Part shown: one piece after another, positions 33,001 to 44,659 of the stretch
How positions within the stretch are numbered: position 1 is the first letter of the stretch
Layout: every line of letters starts with the position of its first letter
Source of the DNA: Eutreptiella sp. 'Long Island Sound 2002'
Taxonomy: Eukaryota > Euglenozoa > Euglenophyceae > Eutreptiales > Eutreptiaceae
Direction of reading: 5' to 3'
Length of the DNA: 64,000 nt
Assembly: GCA_964036045.1 (NCBI GenBank)
Contig: OZ038381.1
Location: forward strand, 111,774,922-111,838,921
Program-made: the position numbers and the translations under genes
The notes under the pieces: model-generated
Seen by the model: the letters and a program-made list of their open reading frames with translations, nothing else
Databases searched by the model: none
Told to the model about the DNA's origin: nothing

Positions 33001-33420
33001 GACAGGGGGCGTCATCGTGGGCAGGACTGACGGCAGTAGTCCTGGTGGTGGTAGGAGTGCTCCAGTAAGACCCAAGGATAGGGGTTTGAATGGCATTAAG
33101 ACCCCCGAAAGAACACGTCCCACTTCCGCCCCAGGCTATATGCCACGCCACCCCACCCCAAGGACTCTCAAGCTTTTAGCGGTGAGAGAGGTAGACGGTG
33201 GGGTAAACCTGCGGTACCCACCGCCCTGCTCCGGTGGGGATTTTTGTAACCGAGGAGCGCGCCGTGCATGCACATCTTCTTTCCTGTCTCCCACCGCTTC
33301 TCGCTCTCTCCTCCCTTCCCCAAACAATAATATATCCATATTGGTTAGGGTTTTCTTTTCGTGGCACGCTCATGAGAGCGGTCCACCAAGGTGGGCAAGG
33401 ATGTCAACGGTTTGGGTGAG
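30063..33420 (-). other. Long non-coding 3' region of element B
   Basis: Between the chromodomain and the polypurine tract about 3.3 kb lacks a credible gene. It contains two T-arm-like phrases (GGGAATCGAACC at 30151 and 30219), the structured repeat copy 2 (30612-30694), an AT tract TACGTATATATATCATATATA near 31397 (not written beyond 20 nt in one copy), a foldback at 31759-31819, and a 16-bp direct repeat GGAAATCCAAGTCCAC at 32143 and 32245. It may contain further unrecognised insertions. Confidence 0.4.
30612..30694 (-). repeat. Structured repeat, copy 2
   Basis: GGCC-CTC-GGCC (30612-30622), then the outer stem GGACTGTTAC (30626-30635) with GTAACAGTCC (30685-30694), a perfect 10-bp pairing. 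The loop shares CACGGGGGGCTAACG and TCCTGTCCTGC with copy 1 (19086-19165). Same orientation relative to its host gypsy element. Outer-stem bases differ from copy 1 in compensating pairs. Confidence 0.55.
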
Positions 33421-35460
33421 ATTCTGTTTCTGCAAGTAATCCCTCCAAACTTTGTTGTAGGATGGTAAGAAGGTTTCAACGGGTTCCTCGGTATCCCAAT
33501 CTTTGGTATAACCCTCTCACCGCACCTTGAAGAGAAGTCTCTTGCGGTAAGTACGGTGACTCAATATTTTCTTGACATTATAGGTGTCCTCCTCAAACTG
33601 GGAGGGCACTCTAGCAACTTCCTCCGTGTAATTTAGAGGCACGGGGGAGCGAGGGGAGTTGACCGTTTTCATTAAACAATCAACGTGGACGTCAACTAAC
33701 CTCCGTTGGTCCACTTGAATAACATAGAGGTCGTGCGCCTTCTTGGCCACAACCTCATAGGGCCCATCCCAATAGGGACAAGTCTTATCGCCAAGATTTT
33801 TTGCGTTGGCGACGGACCCATACGCGGTCCCCTTTTGAGAAATTGGGGGACATCCTCCTACTCTTGTTATACTTACGAGCCATTGTCTCTTGCACTTGAA
33901 TCATAGCCCTCCGTGCAAGAGCAATAAGTTTCTCACGCCGTTGGAAGTAGTGAGCGGCGTCTTGGGCCACCCCCTTAGGCTCAGCAAGAGGAGGCCCCTT
34001 AGTATGGTTGTGTTTACCAAACACAATCTCGTTAGGTGTATAACCTGAAGGACCTGTAGTCTCATGCCACGCTCGTACAACGGCAGGCAAAACCTCTACC
34101 CAATTAGTTTTCTTTTTCTTCAAGGTAATGGCTTTAGCAACGGCACGCCTTAGCTGCTTGCCAGTATTTTTGGCCTTGCCATTACCTTGGTGCCTACCCG
34201 CGAGACACATAGTCGAGCGGGCACCAATCTTAGAACAAAGGGTTTCGAAATATTGGCTCACAAATTGTGGCCCACGGTCGGAGCATATTTCACGAGGGGC
34301 TCCGAACCTATCCACCCAGCGCTCCATTACCAAATGGGCCGCTCTTCTCCCCGTTAGCCCTTCATCCTTGTCTTCATGACGGGGTTTAGGAATAGGGATC
34401 GCGATGAGGTAGCCAAAAGGCCGGCATACACATAGGAGCATTCGGTCATACACCTCTCCATCGTGGGAGGTGGAAGGGTAGTGAAACACATCAAGCGCTA
34501 TGGAGTCCATGGGCTCCATAGGTATAGGCATAGGGGTCATGTACCCTTGCTTGCGCTTGGTGTCATGCGTGTGAATGGCACATGAGGGACACGTTTGACA
34601 TTGCAGTTCCACTGCTTTGTACAACCCCTCACCTTCCACGCCATGGTTAATTTCCTTCCAGTGTTTTTCCACACTGGAGGTAGTTAAGTGAAATGCATCA
34701 TGGTATTCGGCTACCAAACGATGCACTAGCGGCGTAGGAACACACCACCGTCCATTACGGACGAGCTTGTTATCCACCAAACTCACTCCATCTTGGAAGC
34801 TCCCATTCAAGGCATCTTGCCACATTTGTTTGTAGCGTTGACAATTTGGGTAGTGTTTAGCCCAATTTATCTCAAAAACATTGGGAGCATCCTCCCCATG
34901 TATAGGAGTTGCTTTCTTGTGGGACTTCCAAGATTTTTTTATCTTGACAATTCGCTCCAGTCTCCGAGGCTTTCTCTTTTGCTTCGTCCCCCCCCCCACT
35001 GGAGGCGAAGCCAGGGGGGGTGGATCACACGCGGGTGCCCCTTGAGCCCGAGGCGCCGCTTTAGACCTAGTAACAACGGGCGCCACAACTGCCCTAAATA
35101 CAAGGGGGCGGGCGAGAAGTTCCTCCTTCTCGGCCGCCATCATGTCCCGCACATCCCCGGCCGCTTGGGCCGTCCCATGTATGGACACATCACCCAACGC
35201 CGGGTTAGCAGGGTAAGCCCAACGGGACAAGAAATCACCCACGGGGTTCACTGGCCCCGGAGTGTAAACCACATGGAGGTCGAATTTACAGAACAATTCA
35301 TGCCAACGTGCTTGGCGTGGAGAGGGACCCCCCACGGTTTTGAGGTCCTCCGTAGCCCAATTTTCAAGGCTACGGTGGTCCGTACGGACCTCCACGCGCT
35401 TGTTCCCGACCCAACCATGCCATTTTAAAAGCGCCGCCACTATGGCGTAGCATTCTTTCC
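33421..35460 (-). pseudogene. Element B pol, second half: RNase H end, integrase, chromodomain
   Basis: The 551-residue frame (33785-35440) starts in the RNase H end (VEVRTDHRSLENW, FDLHVVYTPGPVNPVGDFLS). The integrase zinc domain follows as EYHDAFHLTTSSVEKHW and QCQTCPSC (H2C2). The core has Asp in DSIALDVFHYP and Asp in EICSDRGPQF. The third acidic position, expected in the GNGKAKNTGKQL segment, reads Lys (codon AAA), so catalysis should be lost. GDRVWVRR begins the C-terminal domain. After a frame change near 33785 a chromodomain lies at 33421-33600 (TYNVKKILSHRTYRKRLLF), interrupted by TGA at 33517-33519 where chromodomains usually have Trp, then resuming with EGYTKDWDTEEPVETF. Another frame change near 35455 separates it from the upstream frame. 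Confidence 0.75.
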
Positions 35461-38288
35461 TCCCGAGGGCTCCAATTCAATTGGCTGCCTGACAATTTGC
35501 GGGAGAAAAAGGCAAGCGGGCGTAGGGCACCATCGGGACCTTCCTGCTGTAGGGCCGCCCCCACCGCCCAATTACTAGCGTCCGGGTCGAGGACAAAGTC
35601 CTTATCCCAATCGGCTAGTTGGAGGGGAACAATATCCGTAATAGCACGCTTGAGCTTCAAAAAGGCCCCGTTAGCCGAAGCATTCCATGTTAGGCCTATC
35701 TTTTTGCCATTCTTATGCTTAGGCAAATCCTTCAACATATTAATCAAAGGGCTAGCTATGGAGGCGTAGTTTTGGACAAAGCCCGAATAATAGTTGGCGA
35801 GCCCCAAGAACCCCCGGAGCTCCCGAACATTATCTGGTTTGTCCCAACGCTCAAGCGCCCACATTTTCCCTGGCGCCGGCCGACGTGTGCCATTTTCCAA
35901 CACATGGCCACAAAACTCAACCGAACGAACAAAGAAATCGGTTTTGCTAACCGAAGCAACCAACTCCTCTTTTCGTAGCCTATCCAACACGGCACGCACG
36001 TCGCGGTCGTGGTTAGCCAATAGCTCCTCCTCCGTCGCACCGGAGGAACCAATAATAATATCATCAATATATACGTCCGCACAATCCAAACCCTGCAAAA
36101 CATGGTCCATGACCCGTTGAAAAATAGCGGGCCCATTCTTGATACCCATAGGCATAACACGCCATTGGTATCGCTTACCCGCCAAATTCATGGCGGTCTT
36201 AGCCCGGGATTCAGGGTGAAGGGGAATTTGATGAAACCCTTTACTCAAGGCCACAATAGTGAAAATCTTGTGTTTGGATTGATTTTCCAACATGTTTTCT
36301 ATGAGGGGGAGGGGGTGTGCGTCGGGCAAGGTAGCCTCATTTAGTTGGCGGTAGTCCACCACGAGGCGCCATTTTCCTTTCTCTTTCTTGGGCACAACGA
36401 AACCGTTGGACGCCCATTCGGAGGCAGGGCACGGCTCAATCCAGCCACGAGCCAAAAAGTCCTCAAATATTTCTTGCTCCGCCGCAGCACGCTCCCCCAC
36501 CAACCGTATAGGCTTCACAGACTTGGGTTTGGCGTTCGGGTATAGGTCAAGTTTAGCAAACCCCAACCGCTCCGTACCACGGACCTTGGGGTGTTCCTGG
36601 TCCGGACGGAGACGAACCTCCCCACTAAAAACATCCCGCTCATAGTCCGCGAGGATGCGTTTCCTCATGTGCTCCACCTCCGGAGACACAATAGGCTCTC
36701 CGGTGGTGACAACGCCACCCACACGAGAAGCCGCCAACAATCGTGTGGCGCATTTACGTTTTCGGTAAAGCTTAACGGTAGTGGCCCTCCCACCCAATAA
36801 CTCTCGTTCAATTTTCGCAATGCGTGAACGCACGCATTCTTGTGCCTCCAAATCTTCGGGGGTAGGATCAAGAGTAACGGGTGCGAGGAGTTCTTTATGG
36901 GTCGCCTGATACGTGAGGGTGCGCACCGAAGCCAAATGGTTAGGCACCCTTTCATCCTCCGACTCTTCCTCCGAGGTCATGCCCGGCTCGCCATCCGTGT
37001 TGGGGTTAGAGACGGCCGGTGCCAAAACGGAGGCCACATGACATTTAGTGGCCGCCAAATTTTCCTCCGCAATACCACCGTCCACGTATAGCGCCACCGT
37101 GGACCAACCCCGTTGAGGAAGGGGCGTGAGGTGGTCATTCTGATAGAGACAGGCTTTAGTCTCTGGCCCAGGAAGGTGGTACCCTTGCAAAGTAATTTCC
37201 ATTAGGGGTTTCCACCATTCCCTATGTGTCCACTTCGGCCCTACGACGATGGCTCGTAGTTTTTCTTGCCGAATTTTCCGAACACAATCGGAAAACCGAT
37301 GATGGGGAGGGCACATCCAATACAATTTCGAGGGGTCCGCGGGAGTGGAAAAGAAATCTTCAAGCAGAGAAACCCAACAGGTAGCCTGGGCCATACCCGG
37401 GACCCTATTGAAGGCGTCCACGTCGGGGTTTTTGCCAAATTGTTTTTTGACACGTGCGGCCCAATATGGCGTGAGGCCATAGTCAGACTGGGTCCACATG
37501 GACCCATCACGCCGCGTAGGTAGAACATCACGGGCAAGGGCTTCGGGAGCAAATTCAACGAGCTCCAAAGCACAAGCCCGGTCCTGTACGGGGGCCACGG
37601 AGGAAGCGGTCAAGGCATAGGATATGTGTTTCTCGGCCTCAACACGGTTAGGCGGTTCGCCACCAGGGGGCGTAACCACAATGGCCCGGGCAGGGTGCGT
37701 AGGAGTGACCGCCCCAATGACTGGAACGGTTAGGCCCCACACGGACTGACGTGACACCTTACCATGAATGGGTTTCACCAAAAATGGTTTGCTGGTTCCT
37801 GGAGCCTCACGGAAGTCCTCAATCCAAAAACGGGGGTGCACTGGATGGTGAGAGTACAAACAATTGAAACGGGCAAAATGGCTCACACAATGTTCGTAAC
37901 CCCATGGGTGCCCCAAAACCATATCCCAAGGTAAATTCGGGACAGGGTACGGGGACACGCCATACTGGGCAACACGAGGAAGTGAAACACTACCATCCAC
38001 AACCCCCGTAAATTGAACTTTGACGTCTATTTGCTCGTCCCCCCCTGGCAAAGGCGTCTCATTATCGGCTTGGATTAGGCGCCTCCGTTGGGGGGATTCA
38101 TATTTTTCGGAGAGTTGGTCTCCAAAAACATTGGGGTTGGCCAAAGCGACCGCTTGGCACCCAAACTCCACCAAAACACGGAGGGCCTTGCGTTCTCCAT
38201 TGGGCAAAACAACCTGAACGGAAAGTTCGGTTTGAATCTCACTAGTCACTATATGCCCCTTCATGACTCTCGATGGAACGAGAGCCAC
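35370..38288 (-). CDS. Element B pol, first half: protease, Dam-like domain, RT, RNase H
   Basis: A 972-residue open frame. The protease position reads RVLVEFGCQAVALANP, where family members have DTG or DSG, so the catalytic Asp appears replaced by Glu. The Dam-like domain at about residues 290-375 has DVDAFNRVPG, KLYWMCPPHHRFSDCVRKI and LRAIVVGPKWTHREWW. RT starts near residue 565 and is intact by motif: GWIEPCPASEWASNGFVVPK, WRLVVDYRQLNEATLP, FTIVALSKGFHQIPL, RVMPMGIKNGPAIFQRV and catalytic VYIDDIIIGS. Motif A, however, reads VAL where Asp is expected (IxDL in relatives). RNase H begins with DFVLDPDASNWAVGAAL. The frame runs out near 35370 through a shift. It copies element RNA into cDNA inside the particle. 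Confidence 0.8.
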   Translation of the reverse strand: MALVPSRVMKGHIVTSEIQTELSVQVVLPNGERKALRVLVEFGCQAVALANPNVFGDQLSEKYESPQRRRLIQADNETPLPGGDEQIDVKVQFTGVVDGSVSLPRVAQYGVSPYPVPNLPWDMVLGHPWGYEHCVSHFARFNCLYSHHPVHPRFWIEDFREAPGTSKPFLVKPIHGKVSRQSVWGLTVPVIGAVTPTHPARAIVVTPPGGEPPNRVEAEKHISYALTASSVAPVQDRACALELVEFAPEALARDVLPTRRDGSMWTQSDYGLTPYWAARVKKQFGKNPDVDAFNRVPGMAQATCWVSLLEDFFSTPADPSKLYWMCPPHHRFSDCVRKIRQEKLRAIVVGPKWTHREWWKPLMEITLQGYHLPGPETKACLYQNDHLTPLPQRGWSTVALYVDGGIAEENLAATKCHVASVLAPAVSNPNTDGEPGMTSEEESEDERVPNHLASVRTLTYQATHKELLAPVTLDPTPEDLEAQECVRSRIAKIERELLGGRATTVKLYRKRKCATRLLAASRVGGVVTTGEPIVSPEVEHMRKRILADYERDVFSGEVRLRPDQEHPKVRGTERLGFAKLDLYPNAKPKSVKPIRLVGERAAAEQEIFEDFLARGWIEPCPASEWASNGFVVPKKEKGKWRLVVDYRQLNEATLPDAHPLPLIENMLENQSKHKIFTIVALSKGFHQIPLHPESRAKTAMNLAGKRYQWRVMPMGIKNGPAIFQRVMDHVLQGLDCADVYIDDIIIGSSGATEEELLANHDRDVRAVLDRLRKEELVASVSKTDFFVRSVEFCGHVLENGTRRPAPGKMWALERWDKPDNVRELRGFLGLANYYSGFVQNYASIASPLINMLKDLPKHKNGKKIGLTWNASANGAFLKLKRAITDIVPLQLADWDKDFVLDPDASNWAVGAALQQEGPDGALRPLAFFSRKLSGSQLNWSPREERMLRHSGGAFKMAWLGREQARGGPYGPP

Positions 38289-38348
38289 GGTAGTGTCACA
38301 GGGGTGCCCGAGGTTTTCTTCTTTCGAAGGGGGCGCCTCTGGGCACTC

Positions 38349-40360
38349 CTACCAAAGTCCGCGCCCGTTCGGCGCTCCTTTGCCTCCTTTATCGCCCTTG
38401 CCGCCGCCACCCTTATAACCACCACCACTCTTATCACCACCGCCACCCTTATCGCCACCCTTAGGCTTACCACCTTTAGACTTACCCGCAATGTTCCAAT
38501 GAGTGTCATTGCACGGAGAATTAGGCTTACACGTCCAAAGGGTGGTATTGGTGGCACCCCAATCAATCCAAGACATGTCCATCTCCGTTTGTTTACGTGT
38601 TTTCCAATGTTTGGAACACGGAACCCAAAAGGTAGGTGGCGGTTTAGCCCCGGGGTCGACGGGTTTCTTCGCCGGAGGTTTAGAGTGACCCACGGCGTTA
38701 ACGGAGGTGTCAGAGGGTTCGGAGGTGTCAGGGTCCGCCGTAGCCTCCGCATTAACCGCATTCACCGCGGTTTTATTGTGAGAAGGGCGATGAGTGTACG
38801 TCACCGTCGTCTTGTCTCCTTTATTGAGGCGTTCGAGAGCTTCCCTCTCCGACACGCTTTTATGGGCAAGGGCGTAGATTTCCGCAGGCTTCAAACGAGG
38901 CCTACGTTGCTCCACTTTCATAGTGTAGCCGCGTGTGTGAGGTGTCTTGTTGAGTTTCAAGATCCACTCCTGGAGAGCCGGGTCTTTGCAGTCAACTATC
39001 ACCCCCGGCCCCGAATAGGAAACAATTTCAGGAACCGTAGTGCAAGCTTGAGCGCTATATTTCCTGAGTTCTTTTTCGAATGGGGCGCGACCCGGCAAAG
39101 GGTCAAGGCCACTAAAATCCACCACATAGCTGTCTGGGCTATTCTTAGCCTCTTGCTTGACGACCTTCTCCTTGATCCACGGGAGCTTGCTTAGGAGCTG
39201 CTCCCGGATCACGTGGGGACGAGTCTCATTGCTCAGAGGCAACAAACGTTGCCAACGAGCATAGAAATCTTCAAGGTCGATGAGGGTCACTTGCCCTTTA
39301 ACCACCCTGGGGGTGAGGGCTCGCCACCTTTCATCAGCCCTTGAGGGGTCATACTCGTGGAAACGTTGTTCCAAAAAGTCCCACAACTCTTTGAGGGTGG
39401 GGGCTGGGCGTGTGTGGTGGGTGGCCTCGGCAACCCGGGCGTTGATGATCGCCTTTAGCCATGGGGGCAAGGTACTCAAAATCATTTTTGCCTCGTTGGC
39501 TTTTCGGTACATGGGATCACACCCCCCCAACCATTGTTGAAGCTTCTCCACCCACTCGTCGTAGCACTCTAGCTGCCCATTAAATTGCGGTTTAGGCATA
39601 TCACTATCCTCCACCGCTTTGGTGTAACTATTTTGCACCATAGGCATTTGGTACGGGTGGTAAGCAGGGGGAGCCATGGTTGGGGGTGCACCTCCACTTG
39701 CACTTGGTGCAACCTTCACTGGAGAGACTGTACACGTATCCGTAGGATGAGAGGGCGTGTACGAAGGTTTCCCAGGGGAAGTGAAAACATTTTTCGTGAG
39801 GGGATTAATGTTCCCCAACGAAGAGGTGTTCTCCTCTTCATTGGCCCACGGGGCCATAGGCTCCGTGGGGTGTTCTTCGCCCTTAGGCGTCGCCCTCCAC
39901 TCGGGAACAGCACGTTCCTTCTGCTTTTCGGCGATTCCCCTCCACGATGTAGGTTCTTGGGGGTGGGGGTGTTCGTGGTGTTCTTCCCCCCCCCTCGGCC
40001 ACCCCGAATCCGGACAAGCGTTCGGATGGTAGATGCAATCGTGGGATGGGTGGACGGAGAAAGGAAGGACACACCCACCACCGGATGAACCGGATGGCGC
40101 GCCCATGGGCGCCGTAGGCGCCGCCGGTGTAGGATCAGGAACGGGCGGAGGCGCCGATGGCGGGGGTAGGACCACCGTAACGGGTTCCGCAGGCGTGGAG
40201 TACCAGTGGTCCCACGCATCGATCCTATATGCAACGGCGGTGTAACGTGTAGCGAGCGACTCCACTGCGCTAAAGCACTTAGCCGTGTTGCCGTTGGACA
40301 TCTTAAGATGATCTGCCACGCTAGCCTCCACCACCTTAGAATCCCGGCGGTAGCCCTGAA
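38349..40360 (-). CDS. Element B gag, capsid and Cys/His region
   Basis: The capsid segment is recognisable: FNGQLECYDEWVEKLQQWLG, then PPWLKAIINARVAEA, LKELWDFLEQRFHEYDPSRA and DLEDFYARWQRLLPLSNETR. This resembles the retrotransposon gag family and parallels element A gag. Near the C-terminus a non-canonical Cys/His cluster (WVPCSKHW, then CKPNSPCNDTHW) may replace the CCHC knuckle. It is followed by a Gly/Lys-rich tail (about 38360-38500), probably nucleic-acid-binding. The frame is shifted relative to the N-terminal gag piece at about 40340. Confidence 0.7.
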
Positions 40361-41688
40361 CCTGAATTTAGCCAATGTCGACAAGATTTGGGTCATCCGG
40401 TCCCCGTAGGACTGACTGATTTCCACGGTAGAGGCTACTGCCTGAGAAAGTTCCTGATGGGATCGCTGCAACTCCAGATTCTGATTTCGCAGGTCCCTCA
40501 CCTGTGCCATCAGAGATTGGATGCACGTTTCGTAGTGCACCACACACCGGGGACAGCCACAGGTGTGCTGTAGGTCTTCCTCCCCCCGTGTAGGAGTGGG
40601 GCCCCCAGAATTTCGAAAAGATGGACCCCCCCCTCCACGAGGAGGAGATGACCCCCCACCGCCCCCCCCAGCAGCCCCCCCTGCCACGGAGGGACCAGAG
40701 GGCCCCCCCGCAGGGCGAGACGGGGGTGCGGGGCGCGCAGCAACAGGTAATGGCGCCCCCCCACTAGAGGGATGTCCCCCCCCCGAACCCCCACCACTAG
40801 ATGGCCGAACCAGGTGCGGGATTCCTTGCACGTGCTCGATGTAAGCCACCTGGCGGTGGCGGGGTGACGGCGGAGGGGGAACATGACCAACAGTATTCGG
40901 TCGCGGCGGTGGGGGTGGGGAACCGTCCACCACAATATACTGTGGTGACTCATGAACCACCATAGGTGATCGAGTTCTCGGATGGGAAGCAAAAACAGGC
41001 TCCGATCCCGTTCCACCCCCTGGATCCCGCCCCCAATTGGGCAGTTGGGGGTCCTCCGTAGGAGATGTAGTTGTGGGGGGAGAGACCAAATTTATTGGGA
41101 GGGTTGCTGAACCTCCCTCCACCTGATTCCCTCCCCCCAAGCACAGATTGTTGACCTTCGGCATTGCCGGAGAATCATCCACTAGGGATGGACGATCTTT
41201 CGTGCCACTCATAGGCACTGGAGATGTAGTACCGGCCCGGTCCTCCGTAGGCTCCGGAGATTCCACGACAAGACACGGGCGGTTTTTGACGCCGCTCATA
41301 GGCACCGGGGACTCTTCCACAGCAATGAACTGAGGGGCCGGAGAGTCCTCCACCGTGATGTAGTGGGGGGCCGGGGATTCTTCCACAAGCATGGGGCGAT
41401 CCCTGGTCCCTGACATAGGTTCAGGAGGTGCAGGCGACGAGGCAACGGAAATAGGGGAATGATCGAGTTCATGACGTTCCAACACTCCAATCCCCTCCTC
41501 CTCATCGTCGTTCCACTGCTCCACCGCCAGGGGGAACCACTGGTCACACTCATCCTCCTCGATTTGCGTGGGGGATGCCTCGATGATCGTAGGATTTAGC
41601 CTGGATCCGCTCGGGGGATTGGGATACGCTCCCAAGGCAGGAGATTCCTCCACCAGGGAGGGAAACCGCCGCGATCCACTCATTGGAG
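40335..41688 (-). CDS. Element B gag, middle part (after the solo LTR)
   Basis: The frame at 39716-41683 is credible from 41688 down to about 40340. It carries a repeated short motif, SGTRxxPxxVEESPxP, at least four times (MSGSRRFPSLVEESPALG, MSGTRDRPMLVEESPAPH and variants). A Gly/Pro tract comes next, then a CGCPRCVVHYETC Cys cluster and a coiled coil (LMAQVRDLRNQNLELQRSHQ). At about 40340 the coding frame changes to that of 38349-40360. The Met at 41683 is internal: the N-terminal part is at 44660-45464, separated by the solo LTR, and ends in the same SGTRxNPTVVESSPTP type motif. Confidence 0.7.
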
Positions 41689-44655
41689 TGAAGCGGTACC
41701 CAGAACCCCATGGCTAGGTTACAGCATACAACAGGTCTCCGGTCCACTAACCCCATGTACGGAAGGGAAGACGCCCGTTGACGCTCCGTTCCGTGCCGTA
41801 AAGCCCCGCATCGGCAACCGATGCACCGCCAGCGGAGATTTGTGTATCAGAATATCAGGAATCAACAGGGTTTTATTTTCATATTGTTTCCGTCAATTTT
41901 TACGCTTCCGTTCTGATATTCACTGTTTTGACTGCTGGCGGTTGGATCGCGACTTTACCGTAACCGCCAGTTTAACTGTTTATAATGGAAATTTTAACGC
42001 TATCCGTCACGAAGGCTCCAAAGCCTTCAGGAACTGCATGGACGCTTCCGCAATTTTCACATCTTACACTCGCAACCTTAATCCGAATTTTTCAGGATGT
42101 CGAAATCGGTTTTTCGACTTCGACATCCCCGCACTTGATTTGACCTCTTTCGAGTGGACCTACGTGCTTTCCTATGCACGAATCAACTCTCCTTTCATCC
42201 TGCCCTCCATTTGTCTTAAAGATATGGGGAAAACAAAGTTGATTCGTGAGGCCACTTGTGAAGGTCATATCTCGTGTTGCTTGCGAGGAATGACAATAAG
42301 GAAACGTGGGATGTATTCACAATACTCCCGACGTAATTTAGGAAGCATTATATGCCTTGCGTGTCCACACGTGCGCGCTAGTGTAATGGATCATGGTCAA
42401 GAGGATAGAGTTTGCGTTACAACTCATTGGCCATGATATTGCGTGTGTTAAGATAACTTTCGAGTGTAGCGCGCAAGTGTTGGTGTTGCATAGGAACTCT
42501 CCTTGAGTTCCTATGAGCGATTGACACAAAGTTATGCCCTTGGAGGGGCATGACATATCGTGGTGGGAGCTACCTTTTTGGGCAATATGTGGTATGTGCC
42601 ATGTGTTGTGTTGCGTGCCCATTCGGCGGGTCCATTACTCCAAGGCAAGCCCGCCAATGGACCTCATATTGTGCAAGCCCCTTCTCCATACTCCCTACAG
42701 TCTATTGCAAGCCTAACCTTCGTGAAGGAAAGCTTGTGTGGTGATCCCGAAGCGATGCGTTGGGAGCAAGGTGTGTGTTTTGCAATTTTCCATAATTTCA
42801 TGTGCCCACTTGGGAAGTAGCGCTCGTAACCTTTCAAGGCGCCCCAAGTGGAGCACATATGTGGGATCGGAGGTCATTGGTGTCAAGTCATTGTGTATAG
42901 AAGGATTAGTTGATTGCACGATCCAAGCCGAAGATATTATAATATAATTGTGTAGCTTTCAAGGCACTTTTGCGTGTCCTTTCGCCAATTTTGCTATTTT
43001 TGGCTCGTCATGATGTCAAGTGGCGACCGTGTATTTCAACGTTGCGCCCAATTGACATCATGACCCAAGTATGATATGAGGGTACATACTTCGGTGCCCA
43101 ACATATCTTGGACCCGGCGAATAAATCCTCTTAGGCTTGGCATACCGTGGCCGCCATGTTGGCGATTTGGGACTATCCCAAATCATTGGCTCACTTGGCG
43201 ACCCTGCCATTCCCAATACTGGGGGAGTTGGGCGACGCCCAAAAGATATGTTGGACACATATGACTTGATACCAATCCTATGGCACACTCTGGTCCGAGT
43301 CGGGCATGTGCCTCATTTGCCCTAACCATGAGTGTGCGCATTTTTGGCCATTTTGAGCAATTTTCCACTTTTGCTGCCCGTCGTGCACTATGTTCTAACC
43401 CTCGTGCACGCCGGACGCATGGACCAATGGACCATATATGACATCGGTGTTATGGGTAATGGTCCCCATGGTCCACACACCACGTGGGCGAAGCGGAGCC
43501 ACCTTCGTTGAGGTGCTAGCCCAAAGTGAGTGTGGGCAATTATGCAATTTTGACATTTGTGGACCCAATTGGGACCATCACCACGCCAGGTAGCATGGAG
43601 ATCTTTGTGAGCCACGGGCATGGGAGTCTTCCTTTGACTCCCGGTAGATTGCCTATGGGATGGTGGATCCGATCTCCAAGCCGGTGTGGAGATATTCTAT
43701 TGGGAGCACCCTGAATTTTGGCTCATTTCAAGCAGCCAAAATGACCCCATTTTGGGACCCCAATCTCCCCCTTCCGCGTGGTCAATTGGCGGCCCCATTT
43801 CTCTTTGCCCACAGGGAGCCCGGACCCAATTTCAAGTTGTACACTCAGATGAAGGTCCTAGGTCCTGCCTCCTACCCTGTGAGCCATTGGCCTTACCTTG
43901 GCCGGGCGAGCCACGCGTGGGAATGACGCCAATTTTGGTGATTTTGGCATCATGACCCCACTTGACTCATCCGTGTTGCCCTGATGCCGGGACCTCAGAG
44001 GAAACCAGGTTGGGTGAGGGCTCTGGGGAGTTCGTACTCAAAGGGCATGGGGTCAGTTGCCTCGTCCCTACCTCTGGCGGGTCCAGACGAGGGGTCAATT
44101 TTGGGGATCTTTGAGTTAATTTCAATTTGGGCTGAAACAGCCCATTTTCAGCTACCAACTCCTGGGTGATAATGGCGGGGCCATATCTCTGGCTCAGATG
44201 GGAGTTGGGACTTGCTGTTAAGGGAGCATCAGCGATGATCATAGGATTGCCTTGGGGCACCTCGGTTCCCAGGAACTCGCCTGTGGCTGGGCGGGGCATC
44301 TCTCCCATTGGCAGGGTCTCAGGGTCCGGACTGAGCAGGGCATGGGTTGTGTTTGAGCCCCCGCCCCCACCAGCCACTGAGAGGGTCGGACCTGGGATTG
44401 GGATATGAGTTGGGACTGAGTGTCTATTGTCCCATGATGCCCTTACCCCAGTCCAGTCTTAACCCCATGTGTACATATCCTGATGTGTTGTTGTACATAC
44501 TTTTGTTCCCTCTTTGCAGAGTGGCAAGGATTCTGAAACGCTTTGTCACATGACATGAGCGCATTGATGCCCCTGTGAGCGTAGTGCTTTGCCTGCCTGC
44601 TCACTTGCGCGTGTCCCGCAGCGTCCCGTGGCCGGCCCCCCACGGGAACGCGTCA
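41689..44655 (+). mobile_element. Solo LTR of the element A family inserted in element B gag
   Basis: It starts TGAAGCGGTACCCAGAA and ends GGAACGCGTCA, like the element A 5' LTR. It is flanked by GGAG at 41685-41688 and 44656-44659 (the next base T also matches the LTR start). Removing it with one GGAG rejoins the two gag pieces in frame. The right 690 bp (about 43967-44655) closely resembles 21962-22596. The middle is much more diverged from A's LTR but keeps the hairpin at 42011-42028. Confidence 0.8.
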
Positions 44656-44659
44656 GGAG

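Noticed and set aside
21962-44655. The matching segments at about 21962-22596 and 43967-44655 as the two LTRs of one element
   Set aside because: The second is bounded by its own target duplication and lies inside gag of another element; the first is the end of element A's 5' LTR.
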